DNA of 64,000 nucleotides, from contig CM056744.1 of the NCBI GenBank assembly GCA_029851415.1, positions 102,333,338-102,397,337 of the forward strand. The letters run 5' to 3'. Both the position numbers and the translations under genes were made by a program. Shown here one piece after another: positions 12,232 to 22,395 of the stretch. The DNA is from Eretmocerus hayati. Its lineage: Eukaryota > Arthropoda > Insecta > Hymenoptera > Aphelinidae. The number at the start of each line of letters is the position of its first letter. Position 1 is the first letter of the stretch. Below the pieces are notes generated by a model. The model ran no database searches. It was not told the DNA's origin and was given only the letters and a program-made list of their open reading frames with translations.

Positions 12232-12917
12232 GCTTTGACGACGTCCAACAAAGTAATCGCAAAGAACAAAGTCTTTTGGCACTCAACGCATAATATACTA
12301 TTACTGTGTGCAAGTGAAATAGGGTGAAAAAGTTATCCAGAAGTTATTTTAGTCGAGTTCCTGAATATCGTTATTCAGAATCCGCAAATCATCAACCTCG
12401 AGTTTTGTCTCTGACCTTGCTATTGATCTCTCAGTGTTTAATGGTGACTTTTGAGCCATTTTGAAGTCTTAGAGAACTCTATTTACCAGCCTTACAATTC
12501 CCCAAATAGATGCATGATGGGTATACGCTCATGTCGAGGGATCGTAGACTGAGAATTTCAATTTCAAGCAGTCCCTGAGGCTCTTAGAAATGAACTGAAG
12601 GGTCATTAATATTGAGATGATATTACAGTCAGAAAATTATTAATGAATGCACTCCTGTTATCAAACAATCGCAGCAGCTTATGATAAGTCATTGCAAAAG
12701 ACACCATGAGTCAACCAAAGGTATGCCAACTTAGCCTCCTAAATTCCTGACGACTCACAACTATACCTACTTCCAATCCCAAAGCTTTGGATCAGGGAAG
12801 ATATCAGGGGCGTCATTTTGGGTGTGGTGGGTGTTGAAATTCAATACCCGGATAAAAAGCGGTCGTTGAAATCAACACCCGAAAACTGGACGTGTTCGAC
12901 CGATTTTATTCTCGTAA

Positions 12918-13358
12918 ATTCCCTCTCTGGAGACGTTTGAAAACTTTGTCACCGGTCATGGAAACGTTGATGTAAAACTTATTACAGACTTTTATAATCA
13001 CAAAATTGACTCAGAAGGCAATGCAATTCCCGATGAGCAGTTCGATGGCAACAGACTTGTTCTTGAAAAAGGCGTCGTTTTGAATGCCATTAACGACGAT
13101 GTACCATTTCGAGAAAAAGTGGAGGCGTTGAGGGTGAAAAAACGTGAAAAAAGGCAGAAAAAGAGCCAATTTGTTGGTAAAGCTCAAATTCTCGCATGTT
13201 GCGAGGAAAATGAAGCTAGTGAGCATGGCATCCTGCATCGACTTCGGTTGAGAGATGTCGTAGAATACTTACGTGGAAAACCAGAAATGCGCTCTATTCT
13301 TCCTCAATTACCATACCAGGCTCTTCTTGTTCAAATGAAAGATCTTTTTCGGTATTGA
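12918..13358 (+). other. Unrecognised open frame next to the hAT remnant
   Basis: A 146-codon open frame runs from just after a TAA to TGA 13356-13358. It is hydrophilic, with a Lys/Arg-rich block (RVKKREKRQKKSQ) and a Glu-rich patch (ACCEENEASE). I recognise no family. It overlaps, in another frame, the start of a clear hAT C-terminus, so it may be an out-of-frame part of the same decayed element or unrelated. Confidence 0.25.
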
Positions 13359-13528
13359 GACGTCTCAAATCTTATCTCAGAGCAACAATGTTACAACAAC
13401 GTCTGAACGATTTAGCCCTCTGTCATATATACAAAGAATTGTTAGATTCTGTGAATATAAGTAAGCTAGTGAACATATTCATCTCTAAATGCGCTCGCAG
13501 AGAGCATGTATTTGACGCCCGAACTTAA
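13307..13528 (+). pseudogene. hAT-family transposase C-terminal remnant
   Basis: A 73-codon frame ending at TAA 13526 contains SNERSFSVLRRLKSYLRATM followed by QRLNDLALCHIY and a tail with FISKCARREHVFD. This is the hallmark hAT C-terminal dimerisation region (S-ERSFS-LRR-LK-YLRSTM-QERL-LAL), as in ZMYM1-like and TTF-type hAT proteins. The catalytic core and BED or TTF zinc finger are absent in this frame upstream. The fragment is about a tenth of a full transposase. Assignment to hAT is confident; activity is excluded. Confidence 0.75.
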
Positions 13529-13646
13529 TAAATAGATATCGAGAAATCAGACTTTTTATATCGTTGCGTGTCTAGAGCAGAGGCATGGCGGATGTGGCCC
13601 CACCTGAAGACCCTCTTTTTTTTTTTTTGCTTCTCTGATAGCCTCT

Positions 13647-14452
13647 GGGGCCGAATTACGAACAAGCGAACGCACGAGCGAGCGGACGACGCGCACGATG
13701 CGCAAGATGCGCACGCCAAGCGCGCGTGTGTGTGTGTGTGTATTATTGGCATCCCAGGTGGGGGCCTTGGGGACCCCCTTCTGTTACGGCCATCAACGGG
13801 CTTTTTGCGCAATGCGCGAGTTATCGGGATTTCTAAGCACTCAGAAGAATTTTTGAGTATTCAGAACTTTTTGTGGTGTAATTTATGTGGGTGTTGTTTG
13901 TCGTGTATGTCGCAATGCAGGATTCTTATTCCGACCGGGAACATTGCCCGAAAAATTCCCCACCCCCAAGGAAAATTTCGAGCTGACCCGACCGGGATTC
14001 GAACCCGCGCCGCTCGAGCGCCCCGAGTTTCAGCCGACTAAGCGCTCCCCAACACTTAACCAACTGAGCCACCGGACGCTCTATTGTCTGAGTTGATATC
14101 AAAATCGAGCATGTTTTAGCTTCAACGGGAAGCGATCTTGATCTGCTCAAGAGATGGGTCTGTGTAAAATTGGGCCGAATTACGAACAAGCGAGCGGACG
14201 ACGCGCACGATGCGCAAGATGCGCACGCCAAGCGCGAGAAACGAGCGACCGGACGACACGAGCGGGCGACCCGCGACTACCCCCACTATACCGGCCCCTA
14301 TACCTTTTACATTGGGGAGGTGGAGTGGAGGTACTCGCGGTTCGCCCGCTCGTGTCGTTCGGTCGCTCGTTTCTCGCGCTTGGCGTGCGCATCTTGCGCA
14401 TCGTGCGCGTCGTCCGCTCGCTCGTGCGTTCGCTTGTTCGTAATTCGGCCCC
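13647..14452. mobile_element. GC-rich palindromic element
   Basis: A unit starting GGCCGAATTACGAACAAGCG and continuing through GATGCGCAAGATGCGCACGC occurs at 13649-13727 and 14165-14280, and in reverse complement at 14336-14452. The last two form a hairpin of over 110 bp per arm. Its high GC and CpG content contrasts sharply with the neighbourhood. The apparent Asp-Ala-His-rich ORFs are by-products of the repeat. A SINE lies between the first two units. Confidence 0.7.
13880..14095 (-). mobile_element. tRNA-derived SINE, second family
   Basis: On the minus strand GGTGGCTCAGTTGGTTAAG (good A box) is followed by GGGTTCGAATCCCGG (perfect B box) about 60 bases on. The intervening segment is longer than in a standard tRNA. 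The body continues with AATTTTCCTTGGGGGTGGGG. With no CCA end or full cloverleaf seen, a SINE is preferred over a functional tRNA gene. Confidence 0.7.
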
Positions 14453-14459
14453 TGTTAGA

Positions 14460-14851
14460 AGTCCACACCCGGACTAGAGGCGTTCTGACGCCCCTGGAAG
14501 ATATTCAAGTCCATGAAGAACTCTTGGAACTACAAACAGTCTAAAATATCATGATTGTTGTACAGAGAAAGTTACTGGATGATATGTTGACAAATTCTGT
14601 CCGATTCCTATGCTGATATTCATAGATCATAAGAAAAGGGATTCTACTGAATGTGCATGTACCGTTACTAATATCAGAAGTTACTTGGAATTCAAGATAT
14701 CAAGGAATTGAATCCATGGGTATTCATATGAAAGGGACTACTGAATCTAGTTATCTGGTGTAGTTCAAAGCTACTATAGTCATTCAAGATGAGTGAAAAG
14801 ACAAAACTAGTGATGAACACCATTGGCCTTTTACTAAAAAGTGCAAAATAT
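14460..14851. other. Intergenic
   Basis: No gene, RNA or repeat recognised. Confidence 0.4.
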
Positions 14852-15370
14852 ATTAAATAAAAAAAAATTTTTAAAGCAAACGCTTTTATGAAGGATTAAT
14901 TCAACTCCCTAAAAAGTGAAGAATAAGTGAGAGTATGATGACCAATTGCGTTATAACTCCATGCAAAAACACTATTGAGAAGTTGAAAGTAATTCTCCTT
15001 GTCCCTGACTTAGTACTTCCCATAGATTCTCACTTGGAACCTTCAAACAAACAATCAAGAATGCTGAAAACATTATCACTTTAGAATTCATACGTCATGA
15101 AAGCGTGGGGTGGCTAGGTTTCATGATGTATGAATTCTAAAGTAATAATGTTTTCAGCATTCTTGATTGTTTGTTTGAAGGTTCCAAGTGAGAATCTATG
15201 AGAAGTACTAAGTCAGGGACAAGGAGAATTACTTTTAACTTCCCAATAGTGTTTTTGCATGAAGTTATAATGCAATTGGTCATCATACTCTTACTTATTT
15301 TTCACTTTTTAGGGAGTTGAATTAATCCTTTATAAAAGCGTTTGCTTAAAAATTTTTTTTATTTATTTTT
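14852..15370. mobile_element. Long hairpin element
   Basis: Arms of about 245 bp (14852-15100 and 15119-15370) are about 95 per cent identical in reverse complement, with a spacer of about 18 bp. Ends are AT-rich (TTAAATAAAAA against TTTTTATTTATT). The low divergence suggests a fairly recent insertion. No ORF. Confidence 0.8.
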
Positions 15371-15734
15371 TGTAAATGTAAAAATTACAAGGAGGATTTT
15401 ATTTTCCAATTTTCCGTCCCGACTAAGAATCGTATCTCCGGTCCGTGTGAATCTTTCCAGACGTTCAGCTCTCTCAATTTTTCCGAAACAGACCTCGTTC
15501 GAGAAAAGTGACTTTTGCCTCGGAGTTCGGAGTGGAATCGTGGCAACTCGGATTCGAGTGACTCTCACTCAGAATATTGAGTGAGATTCTTCAGTTGGAG
15601 AATGCGAGTGAATTTGGATGCTATTCAGCTGAAACTGACCAAATTCGAATGCTGTTTCGCTCAAAATCACCGTTTCTGAGATGTATGAGTGATTCCTCAA
15701 ACCAAAAAGGCACGAAATTTTCAATGTTCTTCCT
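15371..15734. other. Intergenic
   Basis: No feature recognised; short ORFs only. Confidence 0.4.
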
Positions 15735-15935
15735 CTGTATTTTCTCTATATACTTCCTCGTTAAAACAATTTTTCAAGCAATAACTATTTTTAAAGCGGA
15801 TTGAGTGATCCTCAGATGCCTCTGAATATATTTATCAAGATTTTTAATACTGTCCACCGATATCAGAAGAAAGTACTGAAAATCGTCCAATCCAAATTCC
15901 GTGGCGCACTCGCAAAGCTGGGATATGATCGGCGT
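15735..15935 (+). repeat. Dispersed repeat, inverted copy of 8455-8640
   Basis: See the 8455-8640 copy. This one directly precedes the SINE interrupted by the LINE, as the other copy directly follows a SINE. Confidence 0.6.
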
Positions 15936-15949
15936 AACTTGTTCAAGTA

Positions 15950-16134
15950 GGCCTATTATGACTCTCTTGTCAGTACGTCTCGCTGGTCACGAGAGTATAG
16001 TGTCCGACTCGTGACCTGAAGGTCTCGGGTTCCAGCCCCACGCATTCCAGAGTGGGACTTGGGGTGGAGATTTTATTAGTTTTTCTATGATTATTAATCA
16101 ATTATTTATTCATTCTTTTTCATCCAATAACCCG
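15950..16134 (+). mobile_element. SINE 5' part, split by LINE insertion
   Basis: Head CGCTGGTCACGAGAGTATAG and B-box region GGTCTCGGGTTCCAGCCCC match the 8.0-8.4 kb copies. The copy is interrupted at AATAACCCG (16126-16134) and resumes at 20806 with the same nine bases. Confidence 0.8.
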
Positions 16135-16350
16135 ATCCAATTTTTTTCCGCACGGGGGCGCTGTTATACACATATGTTTGTCGATCAGCTGTCGCTTGTT
16201 TAAACATTTGAGTTCGAACACGAACAGTGAGTGTCAAAATAATACTGTAGGCTCATCTCTAAACTCTTGCTGAGTGCATACAAAATAAAAAACCCGTAGT
16301 AAATAGTCAATTGACTGTGATTGCAGTGGATTAGTGCTGCTAACCTCAAA

Positions 16351-17463
16351 ATGGTGAAGTGCTTATACTGTCGTAATAACATCAGTGGCGAAGCACACTA
16401 CTGTATCAATTACGATAAGCCAGAATGTCTAGGAGGAGCTTATCACTCTTCCTGCGGTGGTAGGGCAGGTCCAAGGGACGACGGATCGTACCGAAAATGT
16501 TGCAGGGAAGTTGAAAAAACGTCAGAAAAAAGTAGTAGCAATAGCAGCTTGAATGATTCAACTCCTGAGGAATTCGACGATGCAGCTGGAGAAATGACCA
16601 TGAATGATATGCTCAAACAAATGAAAAGTCTAATAAACCAATCAGCGAATGCAATAAATAAAAACGTCGACGAAAAAACAAGCTCTATTGCATCGCAGAT
16701 CACTGGTGCGGTGCTGAGAATTGGAAGTCTTGAGGCTGACATGGGAACTATTAAACAAGAAATGACTGAAATTAAACATAGAGTATCAGAGATGGAAACA
16801 TTTCAGACAGATGATAAACACCAGCTTGGTGAACAACTAATCGCTGAAGCCAAAGAAAGGATGCACAGGGAAAAAAATATCATTATATTTGGTGTTGATG
16901 AAAATGATGAAACTGATGACCTCAAGGAAGAAATAATATTTCTGCTTAGTGGAGCCCCTTTCTCGTTGGAAGAGATACGAGTTTTGAGACTAGGTAAAGC
17001 TGACGCAGACAAAATCAGACCTGTGAAAGTCATATTCAACTCTCATGAAGAAGCTAAGTGGGTTTTGATAAATCAAAAGAGTTTCTGTAAAGACAATATG
17101 AGATGTGCAAATGATAAAACGCTGTTACAGCAAGAATATATGAGGAATTTGTCTGTGAAGCTAGAAGAGATGAAGAAAGCTGGATCTAAGAACGTACGCA
17201 TTAAATATATCAGAAATGTTCCAACGATTGTGAAAGACGGTAGGCCCAAACAGGGCACTGAACCAGCAAATGGTCGCAGAAATGGTGCAAGTCGTTATAG
17301 CCATGTATCCTATGAGGACTCAAGTACTAACAACGTCTCTGCACTAGAAAATCAGAATGATGTAATGTATAAGCAAAGAAAAGATAATAGCAAATCTACT
17401 AAAAGTAACAGTGAGTCCCTAGGAAATAACAGAGATATCAAGCAAACAGCGGCAAAAAAGTAA
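16351..17463 (+). CDS. LINE ORF1 protein (zinc finger, coiled coil, RNA-binding region)
   Basis: The 370-residue protein starts at ATG 16351, in good Kozak context (AAAATGG). Residues 1 to about 50 hold a Cys/His cluster of PHD or related type (CLYC, HYC, C, HSSC, KCC). A Ser-rich linker follows, then a coiled coil at about residues 100-165 (LEADMGTIKQEMTEIKHRV). Next comes the segment EKNIIIFGVDE, typical of the RRM-like domain of LINE ORF1 proteins, and a basic, polar tail. In this family ORF1p is a nucleic-acid chaperone binding the element RNA. The frame is complete and overlaps the upstream end of the ORF2 frame. It is a TE gene, not a host gene. Confidence 0.85.
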   Translation: MVKCLYCRNNISGEAHYCINYDKPECLGGAYHSSCGGRAGPRDDGSYRKCCREVEKTSEKSSSNSSLNDSTPEEFDDAAGEMTMNDMLKQMKSLINQSANAINKNVDEKTSSIASQITGAVLRIGSLEADMGTIKQEMTEIKHRVSEMETFQTDDKHQLGEQLIAEAKERMHREKNIIIFGVDENDETDDLKEEIIFLLSGAPFSLEEIRVLRLGKADADKIRPVKVIFNSHEEAKWVLINQKSFCKDNMRCANDKTLLQQEYMRNLSVKLEEMKKAGSKNVRIKYIRNVPTIVKDGRPKQGTEPANGRRNGASRYSHVSYEDSSTNNVSALENQNDVMYKQRKDNSKSTKSNSESLGNNRDIKQTAAKK

Positions 17464-17474
17464 TCTCCAAGAAG

Positions 17475-20400
17475 CTTTCTCACTTTTTTTACCAAAATGT
17501 TAGAGGCCTGAAGACTAAATTATCTGAATTGCAGAAATCTTGGCATCTCATAAGCCCATTACCAGATGTATATGTATTAACTGAAACTTGGCTAAATGGT
17601 TCTATTAGTGACCAGCAACTGAACATACAAGGCTATGTCATCTTCAGGTGTGACAGAAATGCAAGTACGAGTACAGCTACTGAAGGAGGAGGCGTGCTTA
17701 TTGCAATCAAGGACACATATCCAAGTATCTGCTGTTCAGTTGACTGTGCCAGTGTTGAACAAGTGTTTGTGAAGGCAGTAATTGGTGAACAAAAGTGCAT
17801 AGTAGGAGCGTGTTATATACCCCCTAGTGCTGATCCAGAACTATATACTGATTTTTGTAATAGCGTTCAAGAGCTGATTGAAAAGTATCCTGATCATGAG
17901 CTCCATTTATTTGGTGACTTTAACATCGCTGGTCTAGAATGGCTATCCTCACCACTTCGTCATACATTTCGACGACAAGAACCAAAAAACTCAAGGAAAG
18001 CAGCGGCAATCCTATCATCCAATTTTGCCTTCATGGACCTTAAGGGGGTGTCGGAGTCCTATCAATATTGTACAGTTACCGACATGGTCGAGTTTTCGGA
18101 TTTCTCGATGAATTTTTGAGATGTCAAAAATCTAACAAGTAACGCCGATTCTATGAGCCAAATGGAATCGGCGTTACTTTGTAGAATCCCGATATCTCGA
18201 AAATCCATCGAGAAATCCGGAAAATCGACAATGTCGGTATCCGACATCCTCTTAAGCAAATTTTCCCTGATTGCCCTATAAAAGGATATACGCTAGATTT
18301 ATTATTTACCAGTTCAGATTGTTTTCAACCTGAACTATGCTTTAAAGATTCCATAGTACCCCCGGACTCCCACCACCCACCAATGCTATTCTCTTTAGAA
18401 ACTACTCTAAAGAAAGATCAAAATGTCCCAAAATTCAAAAGAAATTTCTACAAAGGCAATTATGCAGCAATTAGTGAATACCTTGGGACTGTAGACTGGC
18501 ATGAAACCTTTCGGGAAGTTTCTCTGGAGGCTAATCTCAAATGTTTTTATGACATTCTTGATCGATGCATTGATTCTCATATACCTCTCCCATGTTATCG
18601 AAGCAGACTATTCCCTGATTGGTATGATAAAGAGTTGATCGATTTGATTTTCAATAAAAATAAAGTACATGCTAAGTGGAAAAAAGATGCTTTGTTGGTA
18701 GATCACATCGAATTTAAGAGGTTGAAAGCAGCAGTTATTCGTAAGTCAAGAATTCGTTATCGCCAATACATAGACGAGATTGACAATAACGTTTTCTAAC
18801 ATAAAAAATTTCTGGAACTTTGCAAATAAAAGTAGAAAAAAACTTAGCAATCCAAAAAATGTTCAACTTGATGAAGAGCTGGCTAGTGATGACTTAGCTT
18901 GTGCAAACCTGTTTGATAAGTATTTTAAATCTTTTTACAAAAACCCAACTGGTGATCTTCCCGATATGAACGATGATGAGAACTGCATTAATATAGACCT
19001 TAATATTGAGCCCCTTGATATCTTGGAAAAAATTAAATTGCTGAAAGATACGGGTGCTGGTGGTCCAGATGGTCTTCCTAATATATTTGTGAAAAATCTT
19101 GCTAATCATTTAGCACTACCTTTAGCTATACTTTTCAATAAGTCAACTAAGATGGGAGAAATGCCAAAAGTTTGGAAATCTGCTTATGTTACCCTTGTGC
19201 ACAAAGAAGGAGATACCCACAATGTACGTAACCACAGGCCTATTGCAATCACCAATGTATTTCCTAAGCTCCTGGATGCGTTAATAGCGGATAAATTGAA
19301 TGGATATTTTCATTCTAAAATTTGCTCCGAACAACACGGGTTTGTGAAGAATAAATCTATCCTAACTAATTTGCTAGTATTTACAGACTTCACTGCTAAT
19401 GCTTTAGAAACTCAATATCAAACTGACTCAGTGTACCTAGATTTTTCAAAAGCCTTTGACTCCCTTGATCATGATATTTTGTGGAGAAAATCATTCAATA
19501 TGGGCATCAAAGGACAGTTGTTACGATGGATTAGTTCATATTTAAGGGATAGGACTCAATTAATGAAATACAACGGAGTCACGTCTGCACCATATGATAC
19601 TCCATCTGGCGTGCCCCAAGGTTCGCACCTAGGCCCCTTGTTATTTATTCTATTTATAAATGACCTACCCGAGGTCGTCAAATACTCACAAATATTGATT
19701 TATGCTGATGATGTCAAGATCTTTCAAAAAATTAGATCACCATTAGATGCCTCAAATTTACAGAGAGACATTGATGCAATACTTGATTGGTCTGTTACTA
19801 ACAAGCTTTATTTGAATGCCAAGAAATGCAAATTCATAAGATTTGCTAGACAAAAAGTAAAAATTGATTTTATTTATAGAATAAATGATCACGACCTGAG
19901 CCAAGTCTTCTCTATCAAAGATTTGGGAGTAATTTTCGACTCGAAACTCAAATTCGATAAACAAATCGAATTCATCGTATGCAAGAGCAACAGGTTGCTA
20001 GGATATATTTTTAAAGTCTCTCAAGATTTCAGAAATGTTGAATCGTTGAAATACTTGTACAAAACGCTCGTTCTTCCATCACTCAACTTTGCTTCCCAAA
20101 TTTGGTCGCCGCACCAAGATTATTTGAAACAAATGCTGGAACAAGTAAATCATAAACTATTGCGTACTCTGGCTTTTAGAGGCAAGATTCACTTTGATTA
20201 TTTCAGCCATGATTATAGTTCTTTATCACAACATTTCAAGGTATACATCATCAAATCTTACCACAATGTAAATGACCTAAACTTAATTTTCTCGATCAAG
20301 AAAGGCGATCTAAATGTGAATGAAGTGAAAACCAAAGTTCAGAGCAGAGACCTAAACTATGATTTGAGAAATCCTAACGATCTAAGCAATGTACGAGCGA

Positions 20401-20537
20401 AATCTCTCTGGTTTCAAAATAGCTGTCTGAACAGATGTATTAAAGCTTGGAACGCATTGCCGAATGAATTACAAGCTCTTGAAGGCCCATTGAACTTTAA
20501 AAATATTGCCAAGAAGAAATTTCTGTTACATTATTGA
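17475..20537 (+). pseudogene. LINE ORF2: APE endonuclease plus reverse transcriptase, disrupted
   Basis: The endonuclease begins with FYQNVRGLKTK, then LTETW, then HLFGDFNIAG, and its final SHH motif lies after the MITE. The reverse transcriptase keeps its core motifs: GAGGPDG, NHRPIAIT, SEQHGF, YLDFSKAFD, SGVPQGS and YADDVK. The C-terminus ends NFKNIAKKKFLLHY at TGA 20535. Two lesions are seen. A 159-bp MITE with a TA duplication interrupts the endonuclease at 18079-18237. A one-base-type frameshift lies near 18780-18800, between the endonuclease and RT. Removing the MITE with one TA would restore the frame locally, so it inserted after the LINE. No ATG precedes the endonuclease, which is common where ORF2 is translated by reinitiation. 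Confidence 0.9.
18079..18237. mobile_element. Tc1/mariner-type MITE inside LINE ORF2
   Basis: Inverted arms start CCGACATGGTCGAGTTTTCG and end CGAAAATC-like to ATGTCGG, with TA duplicated at 18077-18078 and 18238-18239. The arms meet around GTAACGCCGATTC and its complement. No coding capacity. Confidence 0.85.
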
Positions 20538-20814
20538 TTATTTATTTCGTTTGGATGCGCTCTTAGGTACTCTAAGTGCAATACGAATAGGTCATATGTT
20601 GTTCATTCATTCCTATTTTTCATTAACTAGCTTTTAATTTATTTACTTCCCCAATATAGCATAAGAATTGATTCGAAACTCATACGGTGACATATGAATG
20701 GAGTAAGATACTATCTTGTATAACGGCCCCACTGTTACAGCTATGTTGTTTTTTTGGGCAGCAATGCCCGTGTATTGAATAAAAATAAAATTAAAAAAAA
20801 AAAAAAATAACCCG

Positions 20815-20912
20815 TTTAGATGCTATACGGGAAGTAATATAGGTCACCGAATCGATAGAGCTGAGTCGGTTATTTGAGACGGCTCCGCCGATTCGGTCGA
20901 GCTGACTCGGAA
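20815..20912 (+). mobile_element. SINE 3' part after the LINE
   Basis: TTTAGATGCTATACGGGAAG through GTCGAGCTGACTCGG matches the distal part of the SINE at 8027-8295 in reverse complement. Confidence 0.8.
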
Positions 20913-21646
20913 AAACCGAGTGAGATATTTCAGGCAGGGAACTCCTCAGTAGCTGAGTGGTATGTCCTGTAAAACTCCCGCGGAATTCCCCAATCATAAC
21001 GTCAATAGCCTGCCCGGTATCATATTTATCAAATTATCGAATTCGAGTATTAAAAACGCACCTAATAGAGTTACGTAGTAAGGTTGAGTAGAAATCCTAA
21101 GTGAGAAAATAACTACAAACTAGATAATAAATGTCAGATAAATTTGAGAGATGGCTTGAGTATTTTGAACAGAGATATTCGGAAAAAGAGGTTCAAGTGA
21201 GTTTACACAGTATATATATCTAAAATCTGCATTGACATGCAAGAAGATAGTATTGAAAGAAGAATATTTCTGGTTGACCGTGCATAATACGACTCTTAAC
21301 TAGCTCATTGTTAAATCACCAAGAATCTCATCGGTTTCCTGAAAGATCATAGTTAATTTATCTTTCTTTATGGGTTCAGTGACATCCAAATTCTTGTGAG
21401 TAATGAGCATGCCGTCACGACAGTTTTTATCATACGTATCTTTTTGCTTGACGTGTTGTACTGAGTAATTGCGTGCTTCGGGCGTGTGGCAAATGCTTAT
21501 CGAATAATTCATTAACTAACGAAGTAAACAAGGGAAAGAAATGAAGCTGCAGAATTGATAAATCCCCACCAGCATCCGCAAAGAAGTATCACCCAACAAA
21601 TTCTGTGTCAAACAGATCACTCGTTGAAAGTAGCTCAACCTTTGAA

Positions 21647-21680
21647 TTTATATTCAATACGCTAACCAGTTTTATTCAGA
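21647..21680 (+). promoter_or_regulatory. Putative core promoter of the 21702 gene
   Basis: A TATA-like TTTATATTC (21647-21655) lies about 25 bases before an initiator-like TTCAGA near 21675-21680, giving a 5' UTR of about 25 bases before ATG 21702. The same arrangement is conserved in the A2 copy. Confidence 0.4.
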
Positions 21681-21701
21681 ACAAATTGTCGCTCCACAAA
21701 G

Positions 21702-22004
21702 ATGAAGTTACTCTGCCTACTTTTCCTCATTGTTTTTTACATCAGTATTTCTGAGGCTGTCCCAAACTTCTGGGATGACATCAAAGACAAGGCCGGAGAT
21801 GCTAAAAATTGGGTCGAAGGTGCAGCTGATAAAACCGGAAATTGGGCCAAGGGCGCAGCTGAAAGCACGAAAAATTGGGCCAAAGGTGCGGCTAAACAAG
21901 GCGGAGCTTGGGCTAAGGATGCAGCAGAAAAGACTCAGCATTGGAGTAAAGATGCAATACAAACTATCAAAGACAAGTTTCAGGATGGGCCAAACTCATT
22001 GTAG
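21702..22004 (+). CDS. Secreted 11-residue Trp-repeat protein, copy 1
   Basis: The protein has 100 residues and no intron is needed. Residues 1-19 are a clear signal peptide (MKLLCLLFLIVFYISISEA). The mature part is a run of 11-residue units of the form x-x-T-x-x-W-A-K-G-A-A, with Trp at 37, 48, 59, 70 and 81, exactly 11 apart, plus Trp24. It ends with a short acidic/polar tail (DKFQDGPNSL). There is no Cys in the mature chain. Eleven-residue periodicity with alternating charged and Ala/Trp positions predicts an amphipathic helix, as in group 3 LEA proteins, synucleins or exchangeable apolipoproteins. No known family is recognised. The paralogue at 29972 conserves length, signal peptide and every repeat Trp. 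Extracellular location is inferred from the signal peptide; function is unknown. Confidence 0.75.
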   Translation: MKLLCLLFLIVFYISISEAVPNFWDDIKDKAGDAKNWVEGAADKTGNWAKGAAESTKNWAKGAAKQGGAWAKDAAEKTQHWSKDAIQTIKDKFQDGPNSL

Positions 22005-22395
22005 ATCAAAATGTAAAGAGTCCTGACGAAGGTAAAAAGGACTTTTGGTTGTATTATGATCTTAGAGCAGCCACGCCAATTTTGCTACAACTATTTCTGC
22101 AACTATAAAGATTTTCTAAATATATTCTACAACTATGAAGATTCTCAAATCTTTCATAATCCTCCATCTTTTTCTGCAATCCCTCGCGAATCCTCATCCG
22201 ATTACTTTATTACATCAATCTTTTTTTGATATTCGAATCGAGGTCGAGATCGAGGCGCACCCGTAATTGTACAGTCTGTCTTCCAAAATTATGGAGGGCT
22301 GGAAGAATTGTACTTTGATGTTTTTTTTTCATTTTTTTCAACGCGACAGCCGTCGTCAAATAGTACATTCCGATACAGGAGTATATAATAAGATG

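Larger units (their letters stand above)
16135..20805 (+). mobile_element. CR1/Jockey-type non-LTR retrotransposon, nearly full length
   Basis: The 4.67 kb element has a 5' UTR (16135-16350), ORF1, ORF2 with endonuclease and reverse transcriptase, a 3' UTR and an A-rich end. AATAACCCG flanks it on both sides (16126-16134 and 20806-20814). The uninterrupted SINE at 8027-8295 shows the pre-insertion site. ORF1 is intact; ORF2 has a MITE insertion and one frameshift, so the copy is dead but young enough to be legible. Clade is inferred from the PHD-like ORF1 finger and the C-terminal WNALPNEL-type motif. Confidence 0.9.

Noticed and set aside
13995..14090. Functional tRNA gene on the minus strand
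   Set aside because: A and B boxes are excellent, but the middle is too long and no full cloverleaf or acceptor stem is seen; it continues into a SINE body.
13600..14450. CRISPR-like array
   Set aside because: Three unit copies in mixed orientation with unequal spacing in a eukaryotic TE context; no regular repeat-spacer pattern.
14154..14544. Arginine/alanine-rich ORFs with ARCARQ or DAHDAQDAHAKR repeats
   Set aside because: They are produced by the GC-rich palindromic units on both strands.
21717..22026. Overlapping ORFs of 81 and 98 codons on both strands across the 21702 gene (and equivalents at 29987-30287)
   Set aside because: The 33-bp periodicity keeps other frames open. Only the 21702 and 29972 frames give a signal peptide and conserved Trp spacing.
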